A DNA stretch of 64,000 nt, from positions 1-64,000 of the forward strand of contig JAEUHM010000058.1 in the NCBI GenBank assembly GCA_016795485.1. Direction: 5' to 3'. The notes beneath the pieces are model-generated. The model searched no databases. It was given only the letters and a program-made list of their open reading frames with translations, and had not been told where the DNA came from. The first letter of the stretch is position 1. Each line of letters begins with the position of its first letter. The DNA comes from Verrucomicrobiaceae bacterium (lineage in GTDB: Bacteria > Verrucomicrobiota > Verrucomicrobiia > Verrucomicrobiales > Verrucomicrobiaceae). Position numbers and translations under genes: made by a program. Below, piece after piece: positions 1 through 8,240 of the stretch.

Positions 1-383
1 GAAGCAAAGCTGTGGGAAAAACACGATTGCAAAAGCCCAGCAGAACAACGATCTCCAACCCAGTCACGGTGTCCTCCACCGTGAGGCACCGAGCCCACTC
101 TTGAAATCCGCTACGGTGTCCTGTTTGAATGAGGCATCACGGCCGTCACGGCAGACGCTACGGTCTGTTTGCGGCGGCCTGAAAAGAAGGTGGGTGAGAT
201 GCGGCCAGCCCTATTGGCTGGGTGGAGGGCTCATTTGCCAGAGGTGCGGCTCGCGGTGCTGTTTTGCTCGTTTCTGAATTGAGGCGGCGTCCTTCACGGA
301 CGCATTGTGCCCGCATGTCACGATCCCAAGGGGGCCATCGTGTGCATGGGCTTGGTTTGTCGAACCTTCAGCTTCTTCATTTC
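1..383. other. Gene-free leader region before the copper locus
   Basis: No coding region is convincing here. The reading frame of the downstream oxidase stays open back to position 222, but residues before the leader at 384 do not look like protein of that family. Two short perfect hairpins are visible: 7-bp arms at 65-71 and 77-83, and 6-bp arms at 287-292 and 298-303. Neither is followed by a T run. The region probably holds the promoter of the copper oxidase, but no convincing -35/-10 pair was found. Confidence 0.5.
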
Positions 384-2507
384 ATGAAACGACTCCTTCT
401 TCTCGCCCTTTTTGGGCCTTCGCTGGCCGTGCTGGCTTGCGATGATTGCAAAAAATCACGCATTCCCACCGGCTCGCGGGTGGTGGAATACGATCTGCAC
501 ATCCGCGAGCAAACTGTGAGCCCGGCGGGCAAGACACTGCGCGGATTCACGATCAATGGCAGCATCCCGGGGCCCACGCTGCGCTTTCGCGAGGGCGAGT
601 GGGCGCGCATCCGAGTGCACAATCATCTCGATGTCGAGACGTCCACCCATTGGCATGGGTTGCTGCTGCCGAATGAGCAGGACGGCGTGCCGCATGTGAC
701 CACGCCGCCGATTCTGCCCGGCAAGACGCACACCTTCGAGTTCGAACTGCGTCACAGCGGCACCTACTGGTATCACTCGCACACGCACCTACAGGAGCAG
801 AACGGCGTGTATGGCAGCATCGTCGTCACGCCGCGTGGTGGCGAGCCGGTGAAGGCAGATCGCGAGCAGGTGCTAGTGCTCTCCGACTGGACGAACTTCA
901 ACCCGCACGAGGTCATGCGCATGCTGATGCGTGGCACGGATTACTTTGGTCTCATGCGGCGGAACTCGCAGACCATCCTCGGCGCCTGGCAGCGCGGAAA
1001 CTTGAAGGATTACTTCAAGCGCGAGTGGGATCGCATGATGCCAATGGACATCTCAGACGTGGGTTATCATGCCTTTTTGGTCAACGGGCAGCGTCAGATC
1101 CAGCTCGATGGTCGGCCGGGCGAGCGGCTGCGGCTGCGGATCATCAATGCGAGCGCGGCGACTTATTTTTATATGCACTCGTCTGCCGGGCCGATGACGA
1201 TTGTGGCCGCAGATGGTCCGCCGGTGCAGCCGGTGAAGGTGGAACGCTTTCTCCAGGCGATCGCGGAGACTTACGACGTCATCATCACGGTGCCGGAGTC
1301 CGGCCAATACGAGCTGCGATTCACCTCGCAGGACGGCAGCGGCCATGCGTCGGCTTTTTTTGGCAGCGGCACGCTGAAACCGGCCTCCGATCCGCCACGG
1401 CCGAATCTCTATCAAATGGACGAGATGCTGAATCTGGCGCTCGAGGAGCAGGAGGACGATCCGCGTGCCTCGCTGAACCTCCCGCGGCCTGGATCGCCCT
1501 ACCGGCTGCTGAAGGCGACTCAGGACACGACTTTGCCCGCCAAGCTCCCACGCCGCAGAATCACCATGCACCTCACGGGTGACATGAATCGCTACATCTG
1601 GAGCTTTGATGGCAAAACCATCGCGCAGGAGCCCTATGTGATGATCAAGAAGGGCGAGATTGTGGAGCTGGAACTCGTCAACGACTCCATGATGCATCAC
1701 CCGATTCATCTGCACGGTCACTTCTTCCGCCTGCTGATGGGAAACGGCCGTTTTTCACCGCTGAAGCACACCGTCGATGTGCCGCCGATGAGTAAACGCG
1801 TCGTCGAGTTCGAGGCGAACGAGGAGAAGGACTGGATGTTCCACTGCCACATCCTTTATCACATGATGAGCGGCATGGCGCGGGTGTTTCGATATGATGG
1901 GAGTGATGCGGGCACTCATGCCCGCAATGAGGCTCCGGGGTCGCAGGCAGGAGTGCCCGCGTCACCGGAGAAACACAGCCTGCGTCACTCTGCCGGTCTT
2001 GGTGAGCATTCGCACGACATGTCTTACATCTGGGGCTCGGCGTCGATCCAGTCGCACATGAGCGAGGGATTGATCACCTGGATGAATCCGAAGAATGACC
2101 TCATGCTCGCGTGGGAGGTCGGCTGGGAGCGTGTGGACGAGCCTCAGTATGAGATCGACCTCCTCTACCAGCGCTACTTCAACATGAACTTCCAAGCCTT
2201 TGCGGGCTACCGGCTCACCAACGATGCTGACGCAAAGGATCGCGGCCTCATCGGCTTCAACTACCGCCTGCCGCTGATGGTGTGGGCGAATGTGAGCCTC
2301 GACACCGAGGGCGATGCGCGGTTCACGCTCGCAAAGCGCTTTCAGCTCACGCCACGCCTCGGCGTGTGGGGCGAGGTTTTTTACGACACCGGCACGCAGT
2401 GGGAGTGGACGGCGGGTGCCGACTACACGCTCACGCGATCCACCTCGCTCACCCTTTCCTATCACAGCGACTACAGCCTCGGCGCCGGCGTGCTGTTCCG
2501 ATTTTGA
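384..2507 (+). CDS. Multicopper oxidase (CopA/CuoB-type) with C-terminal CopB-like beta-barrel domain
   Basis: Copper-resistance laccase-type oxidase, expected to oxidise Cu(I) in the envelope. I start at 384 because the Met there opens a clear Sec leader ending in LAVLAC (a weak lipobox). All four copper-ligand clusters are present: HWHG at residues 89-92, YWYHSHTH at 128-135, HPIHLHGHF at 439-447 and HCHILYHMMSGM at 487-498. Normal oxidases of this type end soon after the last cluster. This 707-aa protein goes on through a linker (about 505-530) into about 170 residues rich in alternating aromatic beta-strands, ending in LFRF; a C-terminal Phe is typical of outer-membrane barrels. The tail resembles CopB, which is usually a separate gene. 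The linker is encoded by a palindromic REP-like element. Neighbours are other copper genes. The oxidase call is firm; the barrel call is inference. Confidence 0.9.
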   Translation: MKRLLLLALFGPSLAVLACDDCKKSRIPTGSRVVEYDLHIREQTVSPAGKTLRGFTINGSIPGPTLRFREGEWARIRVHNHLDVETSTHWHGLLLPNEQDGVPHVTTPPILPGKTHTFEFELRHSGTYWYHSHTHLQEQNGVYGSIVVTPRGGEPVKADREQVLVLSDWTNFNPHEVMRMLMRGTDYFGLMRRNSQTILGAWQRGNLKDYFKREWDRMMPMDISDVGYHAFLVNGQRQIQLDGRPGERLRLRIINASAATYFYMHSSAGPMTIVAADGPPVQPVKVERFLQAIAETYDVIITVPESGQYELRFTSQDGSGHASAFFGSGTLKPASDPPRPNLYQMDEMLNLALEEQEDDPRASLNLPRPGSPYRLLKATQDTTLPAKLPRRRITMHLTGDMNRYIWSFDGKTIAQEPYVMIKKGEIVELELVNDSMMHHPIHLHGHFFRLLMGNGRFSPLKHTVDVPPMSKRVVEFEANEEKDWMFHCHILYHMMSGMARVFRYDGSDAGTHARNEAPGSQAGVPASPEKHSLRHSAGLGEHSHDMSYIWGSASIQSHMSEGLITWMNPKNDLMLAWEVGWERVDEPQYEIDLLYQRYFNMNFQAFAGYRLTNDADAKDRGLIGFNYRLPLMVWANVSLDTEGDARFTLAKRFQLTPRLGVWGEVFYDTGTQWEWTAGADYTLTRSTSLTLSYHSDYSLGAGVLFRF
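1903..1965 (+). repeat. REP-like palindrome inside the oxidase gene
   Basis: 15-bp arms at 1903-1917 and 1951-1965 are reverse complements with one mismatch. A second, inner hairpin (6-bp arms at 1908-1913 and 1920-1925) is nested on the left side. The element keeps the reading frame and encodes the linker between oxidase and barrel domains, including the residues AGVPA. Only one copy was noticed in the window. Confidence 0.6.
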
Positions 2508-2557
2508 AGGTCCAAGCCTTCAAACACCCAAACCAAACCCCAACACAAACACACATC

Positions 2558-2785
2558 ATGAAAACACTGCTCACCACCGTCCTCCTCGCCCTCGCCGCCA
2601 CCGGCTTTGCCGCTGACAAGCCTTACCCGCTCGACACCTGCATCGTCAGCGGCAACAAGCTCGGCAGCATGGGCAAGGTCGTCGTCAAATCTCACGAAGG
2701 CCAGGAGATCAAATTCTGCTGCAAGCCCTGCGTGAAGAAGTTCGACGCGAATCCGGCCAAATACCTCGCGAAGCTAAAGAAGTAA
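2558..2785 (+). CDS. Small secreted metal-binding protein, YHS/TRASH-like
   Basis: 75-aa protein with a Sec leader (residues 1-19, cleavage after GFA). The mature part has a Cys early (DTCIVSG) and a CCKPC cluster later, followed by a KKF..NP..Y tail, the pattern of YHS/TRASH-type metal-binding modules. A role as periplasmic copper buffer or chaperone follows from its place 50 bp behind the oxidase and before the copper ATPase. The start is the Met that opens the leader; longer in-frame extensions overlap the oxidase gene. The leader region before it is purine-poor and has no visible ribosome-binding site. Confidence 0.75.
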   Translation: MKTLLTTVLLALAATGFAADKPYPLDTCIVSGNKLGSMGKVVVKSHEGQEIKFCCKPCVKKFDANPAKYLAKLKK

Positions 2786-2836
2786 TCGCGTTCGCTGCGA
2801 CATCTGCGCCTGACCTTTTCGCTCCGGCGGAAGGCG

Positions 2837-3355
2837 TCAGGCGCAGTCGCAATCCAGACAGCCATGCGTGGCGCAGGCACGGCAGGTGCGCTCCACCTGC
2901 TCGCGCAGTTTGCGGCGGGCACGCAGCAGACGCACGTTGAGCGTGTTCACACGCTCGTTCGCCTCCGCGGCAATCTCCGTGGGGGATTCGCCGCCGAGAT
3001 CCACGCGTCGGAGCAGTTCCGCATCACCTGCGGGCAGCTCCGGCAGCAATCGCAGCACGCACTGGCAGATCGCTTTTTCATCTTCGGGTGAAGGCGACTC
3101 CGGCCACTCCTGCGCGAGTTTTTCCAAAGCGACGTCACGCGTCGTTTTCCGCCGGTGCGCATCGATGATGGCATGACGCAGCACGCGGTAGAACCAGGTG
3201 ACGACCCCTTCCGCATCCTCCGGCACGTTGTCTGCCTTCATCGCCTTGAGCAGGCATTCTTGCACGATGTCAGCGGCCAGTTCCGGGTCGCCGGTGCGGG
3301 AACGGACAAAACCCACGAAGGCATCGAGATGGGCGAGCAGCGGATCAGCATTCAT
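2837..3355 (-). CDS. ECF sigma factor, CorE-like (ECF44), metal-responsive
   Basis: 172-aa RNA polymerase sigma factor with sigma-2 (about residues 5-75) and sigma-4 (about 95-155) regions. Two cysteine features mark it: a CQC (CxC) motif at 97-99 in the linker between the sigma domains, and a Cys-rich tail with Cys at 158, 161, 166, 169 and 171. Myxococcus CorE, the type member of ECF44, has this same combination and uses it to sense copper directly, without an anti-sigma factor; no anti-sigma gene is adjacent here either. It is encoded opposite to the copper genes on both sides and transcribed divergently from the copper ATPase, so it most likely controls them. The metal could also be zinc or cadmium, as for CorE2. 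Confidence 0.88.
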   Translation of the reverse strand: MNADPLLAHLDAFVGFVRSRTGDPELAADIVQECLLKAMKADNVPEDAEGVVTWFYRVLRHAIIDAHRRKTTRDVALEKLAQEWPESPSPEDEKAICQCVLRLLPELPAGDAELLRRVDLGGESPTEIAAEANERVNTLNVRLLRARRKLREQVERTCRACATHGCLDCDCA

Positions 3356-3466
3356 ATTGCCAACATAAGCGGAGAGCGTGGTAATTTCATGCTGTAACAG
3401 ATTTCAGGCTCGTGCGTGAGCGGTTCATGAAGGCCTCAAACGGCCCTGTCTCCAACTCATCTCCCC

Positions 3467-5830
3467 ATGAAAAGCCATTCGTCCTCATCCTGCTGCCATT
3501 CAGCACCTGAACCCGCCGCGCCGGCCTGCTGTCACCGCCAGCCGAAAGCGCCGCCGCCCTCCTGCTGCCACGCGGAGCCTGCTCAAGAGCCGCATGCCTG
3601 CCATCTGCATGGTCACCACCATGACGCCAGCGTGAAACCATCTGCCACGGCGAAGTATTTCTGCCCGATGTGCCCGGGCGTGGAGTCCGACAAACCGGGC
3701 ATCTGCCCGAAGTGCGGCATGGCACTGGAGCGCAATCCCGCCTTTGGCCCGGCCGATGAAAACGAGGACGACACGGAGCTGCGCGACATGAGCCGCCGTC
3801 TCCGCTGGAGTGCGGCACTGACTTTGCCTGTCTTTATCACCGCGATGGCTCACCTCGTGCCCGCATGGAACCATGCGGAATGGGCAAACGGCAACGCCGC
3901 GCGCTGGATGCAGCTCATTCTCTCGACGCCCGTCGTGCTGTGGGCCGGATGGCCCTTCTTTGAGCGTGCGTGGGTTTCGCTGCGGCATCGCAGCATGAAC
4001 ATGTTTACGCTCATCGCGCTCGGTGTCGGCGCGGCGTATGCCTTCAGCATGGCCGTCATGCTAATGCCGGATGTCTTTCCGGAATCTCTCACAGATGACC
4101 ATGGCCGCCTGCCGCTGTATTTTGAGGCCGCGGCGGTCATCATCGTGCTCGTGCTGCTCGGCCAAGTGCTGGAGCTCCGCGCCCGTGCCCGCACCGGCAG
4201 CGCCATTCAGGAGTTGCTAGGTTTGCAGCCAAAGACAGCGCGGCTTGTGAAGCCCGGTGGCGATGTGGATGTGCCGCTCGATGAAGTCCATGCGGGTGAT
4301 CAATTGCGCGTGCGCCCCGGCGAGAAGGTGCCGGTGGATGGCATCGTGCTCGAAGGCAGCAGCCATGTGGATGAGGCGATGATCACCGGCGAGCCGGAAC
4401 CGGTGGCCAAGACCATCGGCACCTCCGTCACTGGTGGCACGCTGAATCAACAAGGCAGCTTCGTCATGCAGGCCACGCGTGTCGGTGCCGAGACGTTGCT
4501 GGCGCAGATCGTGCAGCTCGTCGGCCAGGCGCAGCGCAGCCGTGCGCCGGTGCAGGCTCTGGCGGACAAGGTCGCGGGCTGGTTTGTGCCCGCGGTGCTG
4601 GCCGCATCCGTGCTGACCTTCTTTTTGTGGTGGTGGCTCGGCCCGCAGCCATCGCTGGCCCATGCCATCGCCAGCGCCGTGTCCGTGCTGATCATCGCCT
4701 GTCCCTGCGCGCTCGGCCTCGCCACGCCGATGAGCGTGATGGTCGGCATCGGTCGCGGGGCTAAAATGGGCGTGCTCATCCGCGATGCCGCCGCGATCGA
4801 AAAGCTCGCCGCGCTCAACACGCTCGCCGTGGACAAGACCGGCACGCTCACCCTGGGCCGCCCGGAGGTGACGGAGGTGCTTTTACGGCCCGGCGCGGCT
4901 TGGAGCCAGGACGAGCTGCTCGCGCTCGCCGCGAGTGTCGAACGCCACAGCGAGCATCCGCTAGGCCACGCGATCACCGAGGCAGCCCGGACGCGGGGCC
5001 TTTCTCTCGCGGAGGCGGACGTCTTCGAAAGCAGCACCGCCGCCGGAGTAAGCGCGATCGTTTCTGGAAAAAGAATCGTCGTCGGCAAAGCGGGCCATCT
5101 TCGCGATGCGCAGGTGGCCGATGTGGACGCGCTCGAAGCACTCGCCGCACCTCAACAAGGCGAAGGCCGCTCGGCGGTGCTCGTCGGCATCGATGGAAAA
5201 GCCGCCGCGGTCATCGTAATCGCCGATCCGGTGAAGCCCACGACGCCCGAGGCGCTGGCGCAGTTGCATGCGCTCGGCGTGGAGGTTGTCATGCTCACCG
5301 GCGACAACGAACGCACCGCCGCACGCATAGCGCAGACGCTGGGCATCCGGCGCTTTCACGCCGGAGTGACGCCGCAGGAGAAGCACGGCTTCATCAGCGC
5401 GCTGAAGCGGGATGGCCGCGTCGTTGGCATGGCTGGCGATGGCGTCAATGACGCGCCCGCGCTCGCTGGCGCGGATGTCGGCATCGCCATGGGCACCGGC
5501 ACGGACATCGCCATGGAGAGCGCCCCGGTCACCCTCGTTCGTGGCGACCTACGCGGCATCGTCCATGCCATTCAACTGGGCCGCGCGATGATGCGAAACA
5601 TCCGGCAAAACCTGCTCTTCGCGTTTCTCTACAACGCGCTCGGCATTCCCGTGGCCGCCGGCGTGCTTTATCCTTGGTTCGGCGTTCTTCTCAGCCCGAT
5701 GCTTGCCGGAGCCGCCATGAGCCTCAGCTCAGTGTCCGTGATCGCCAACGCACTGCGCCTGCGCGGCTTCCAGCCCTCAAATGCAGGGTCTGGACGGCAA
5801 AGAGCCAGATTGCTGGATGGTGTTGATTGA
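3467..5830 (+). CDS. copA: Copper-exporting P1B-type ATPase
   Basis: 787-aa heavy-metal ATPase that pumps Cu(I) out of the cytoplasm. Visible motifs: CPC in the membrane at 412-414, phosphorylation site DKTGT with Asp456, TGE in the actuator domain, and GDGVND near residue 658. It has no classic HMA domain. Instead the N-terminus carries three CCH clusters, a His-rich stretch (about 44-52), and a heavy-metal-binding module with CPMCP at 66-70 and CPKCG at 80-84. Eight membrane helices are expected. It starts 111 bp from the divergent sigma-factor gene; that gap should hold promoters for both. The Cu(I) specificity follows from CPC and from the neighbouring oxidase. Confidence 0.93.
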   Translation: MKSHSSSSCCHSAPEPAAPACCHRQPKAPPPSCCHAEPAQEPHACHLHGHHHDASVKPSATAKYFCPMCPGVESDKPGICPKCGMALERNPAFGPADENEDDTELRDMSRRLRWSAALTLPVFITAMAHLVPAWNHAEWANGNAARWMQLILSTPVVLWAGWPFFERAWVSLRHRSMNMFTLIALGVGAAYAFSMAVMLMPDVFPESLTDDHGRLPLYFEAAAVIIVLVLLGQVLELRARARTGSAIQELLGLQPKTARLVKPGGDVDVPLDEVHAGDQLRVRPGEKVPVDGIVLEGSSHVDEAMITGEPEPVAKTIGTSVTGGTLNQQGSFVMQATRVGAETLLAQIVQLVGQAQRSRAPVQALADKVAGWFVPAVLAASVLTFFLWWWLGPQPSLAHAIASAVSVLIIACPCALGLATPMSVMVGIGRGAKMGVLIRDAAAIEKLAALNTLAVDKTGTLTLGRPEVTEVLLRPGAAWSQDELLALAASVERHSEHPLGHAITEAARTRGLSLAEADVFESSTAAGVSAIVSGKRIVVGKAGHLRDAQVADVDALEALAAPQQGEGRSAVLVGIDGKAAAVIVIADPVKPTTPEALAQLHALGVEVVMLTGDNERTAARIAQTLGIRRFHAGVTPQEKHGFISALKRDGRVVGMAGDGVNDAPALAGADVGIAMGTGTDIAMESAPVTLVRGDLRGIVHAIQLGRAMMRNIRQNLLFAFLYNALGIPVAAGVLYPWFGVLLSPMLAGAAMSLSSVSVIANALRLRGFQPSNAGSGRQRARLLDGVD

Positions 5831-5854
5831 CTTCGTCGTTAACCATCCACCACC

Positions 5855-7306
5855 ATGAAGCTCTTCATATTGTTCCTTTCGTCCTTTGTGCTTTTGCACT
5901 CATCGACCCTAGCTGGACCGAACATCATTTACATTCTCGCTGATGATCTTGGGTATGGGGATGTGCAGTGTTTGAATCCGAAACGAGGTAAGATCAAGAC
6001 GCCGAATCTTGATCGATTGGCGTCTCAAGGAATGACCTTCACGGATGCCCATAGTGGTTCCTCCGTTTGCACTCCGACTCGTTACGGACTTCTAACCGGG
6101 CGATATGCTTGGCGGACCCGTTTGCGGAGCGGTGTGCTGGATGGCGGCAATGATGATCCTCTGATCGATGCTGATCGGTTAACCGTGGCTTCATTCCTCA
6201 GACAACAAGGTTATCGAACAGCATGCATCGGGAAGTGGCATCTCGGCTTCCAGTCGGACGTGACCCAGAAAAAGGAAAAGGGCCGCTCTGGCTTGCCGGT
6301 GGGCACGCGCATCATCGGCGGACCAACGACACGCGGCTTTGATCTCTACTTCGGTTGTTCCAATGCGCGCACGATGTCATCGCTGATTGAGAACGATCGC
6401 GTCATCGAGCACATCGAGGCCATCGACATGCTGCCGCGATTGAGCGAAAGGGCGACGAGCTATCTGGCGGCTTGCTCGAAGTCAGATGCGCCATTTTTCT
6501 TGTATTTGCCCCTAACATCGCCGCACACTCCAATCATCCCGTCTATGGCGTGGAGAGGAAAAAGTGGTTTAAGTGACTATGCGGACTTTGTGATGCAAAC
6601 CGATGCTGTTGTGGGCGATGTGTTGGCCGCGCTTGATCGGCATGGAATGTCCGAGAATACTCTGGTGCTTTTCAGTTCAGACAATGGGTGCTCGCCAGCG
6701 GCCAAGACGACACAACTCGAGAAGCAAGGACACTACGCGAGCGCGGGCTATCGTGGATATAAGGCTGACATTTGGGAAGGGGGACATCGGGTGCCTTTCT
6801 TTGTTCGATGGCCGGGGAGGGTGAAAGCTGGCTCCCAATGTGATCAGTTGATCTGTCATGTGGATTTCATGGCAACATGCGCCGCGATCTTGAACGCAAA
6901 GCTGCCTGATAGCGCCGCCGAAGATAGTGTGAGCATCCTGCCCGCGCTGCTGAGCAACGACGGTGGGCCAGTACGTGACCACGTAGTGCACCACAGCATC
7001 AGTGGACGTTTTGCCATACGACAGGGCAAGTGGAAGCTCGCCTTCTGCCCAGGAAGTGGGGGCTGGGGTAAACCTAGTGACGCGGATGCCGCGAAAGGCG
7101 GAATGCCGAGCGTACAGCTCTACGACATGCAGGCGGACTCCGCCGAGAAAACGAACCTACAACAGACGCAGCCACAGGTAGTGGAGAAGCTAACCGAACA
7201 ACTTAATGCGATCATCGAAAATGGCAGAAGCACGCCGGGAACACCCCAGAGGAACGATGTGAGCATCGTGATCAATAAGCCCAACCGGAAAGCCGCCAAG
7301 GAGTGA
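5855..7306 (+). CDS. Secreted sulfatase (arylsulfatase A-like)
   Basis: 483-aa sulfatase of the alkaline-phosphatase superfamily with a Sec leader (residues 1-20). The N-terminal metal motif is ADDLGYGD. The active-site Cys72 lies in CTPTR (72-76), the C-x-P-x-R signature that is converted to formylglycine by a separate enzyme not seen in this window. A later SSDNG motif completes the metal site. It opens a same-strand set with an alpha/beta hydrolase, PSD1, DUF1501 and PQQ-like genes, an arrangement common in Planctomycetes and Verrucomicrobia that degrade sulfated polysaccharides. The substrate cannot be told from sequence. It starts only 24 bp after the copper ATPase. Confidence 0.92.
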   Translation: MKLFILFLSSFVLLHSSTLAGPNIIYILADDLGYGDVQCLNPKRGKIKTPNLDRLASQGMTFTDAHSGSSVCTPTRYGLLTGRYAWRTRLRSGVLDGGNDDPLIDADRLTVASFLRQQGYRTACIGKWHLGFQSDVTQKKEKGRSGLPVGTRIIGGPTTRGFDLYFGCSNARTMSSLIENDRVIEHIEAIDMLPRLSERATSYLAACSKSDAPFFLYLPLTSPHTPIIPSMAWRGKSGLSDYADFVMQTDAVVGDVLAALDRHGMSENTLVLFSSDNGCSPAAKTTQLEKQGHYASAGYRGYKADIWEGGHRVPFFVRWPGRVKAGSQCDQLICHVDFMATCAAILNAKLPDSAAEDSVSILPALLSNDGGPVRDHVVHHSISGRFAIRQGKWKLAFCPGSGGWGKPSDADAAKGGMPSVQLYDMQADSAEKTNLQQTQPQVVEKLTEQLNAIIENGRSTPGTPQRNDVSIVINKPNRKAAKE

Positions 7307-7345
7307 TGCGTGAGAGTTTTCGTCCGCAATTGCGTTTCAGCGGGT

Positions 7346-8197
7346 ATGCGACTTACGTTGATTTTCATTCTACTGGCATTCCGAGTGTTCTCTGCTGAGC
7401 CAGAGATCATGAGGGACCTATTTTACACTGAGGCGAAGAACAAACTACAAGCGTTGGACGTCTATTCTCCGGCAGAGGGTAGCGGGCATCCGGTGGTGGT
7501 ATGGATTCACGACGGCGGTTGGAAAAAGGGCGATAAGGCGACTTTGCAAAAGAAGCCTCAGGCGTTTGTGGAGAAGGGCTACGTGCTTGTCTCCATCAAC
7601 TACCGGTTTGTGCCCGAGGTGAATCTCAAGGAAATGATGGGAGACATCGCCAAAGCGTTCAAATGGGTGAGGGATCACGTGGCGGAGCACCGGGGCGATC
7701 CCAACTTGATCACGGTGATGGGTCACTCAGCTGGGGCTCATCTAGCCGCACTGATTTGCATTGATAGTCGATATCTGATGGCGGAGGGCGTGCCGATGGA
7801 ATCGTTGAAGGGTTGCGTGCCTTTGGATGTATCAGCCTATGATGTGCCGAAGCGGTTGAAGGACGGAGGGAGTGTACCTCCTGCGACCATCATTGAGATA
7901 TTTGGCGCAACCGAGGCTGAGCAGCGGGAGTTTTCGCCGGTTTATCACATTGCGAAAGGAAAGGGCATTCCTCCCTTTCTGATCCTGCATGTCGCGTCAC
8001 GCGACGACACGAAAGCACAGGCCCATTGGCTTCGAGATAAACTTGCCGATTCAGGTGTGAAACCTCGTGTGGTAGCGGCCGAAGGGAAAACGCATGGAAC
8101 GATCAGCACCGACCTAGGCGGAGCGGATGATGCGCCCACTTTGGAACTGTGGAAGTTCCTTGATGAGGTGATGCCGAGAACTGGTGCCAAGAAATGA
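7346..8197 (+). CDS. Secreted alpha/beta hydrolase (BD-FAE/carboxylesterase-like)
   Basis: 283-aa esterase-type hydrolase with a Sec leader. Motifs are HDGGW near residues 55-59 (oxyanion region) and the nucleophile elbow GHSAGAH with Ser128; a His near the C-terminus in GKTHGT fits the catalytic triad. This pattern is typical of bacterial feruloyl or acetyl esterases. I chose the Met at 7346 because the leader begins there; a GTG at 7310 would add 12 residues. It lies 39 bp after the sulfatase and may de-acylate the same polysaccharide, which is inference. Confidence 0.85.
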   Translation: MRLTLIFILLAFRVFSAEPEIMRDLFYTEAKNKLQALDVYSPAEGSGHPVVVWIHDGGWKKGDKATLQKKPQAFVEKGYVLVSINYRFVPEVNLKEMMGDIAKAFKWVRDHVAEHRGDPNLITVMGHSAGAHLAALICIDSRYLMAEGVPMESLKGCVPLDVSAYDVPKRLKDGGSVPPATIIEIFGATEAEQREFSPVYHIAKGKGIPPFLILHVASRDDTKAQAHWLRDKLADSGVKPRVVAAEGKTHGTISTDLGGADDAPTLELWKFLDEVMPRTGAKK

Positions 8198-8240
8198 GTC
8201 TCTAATGCCAGAAATGGCCTTGGAATGGCGTTTTTGCGAG

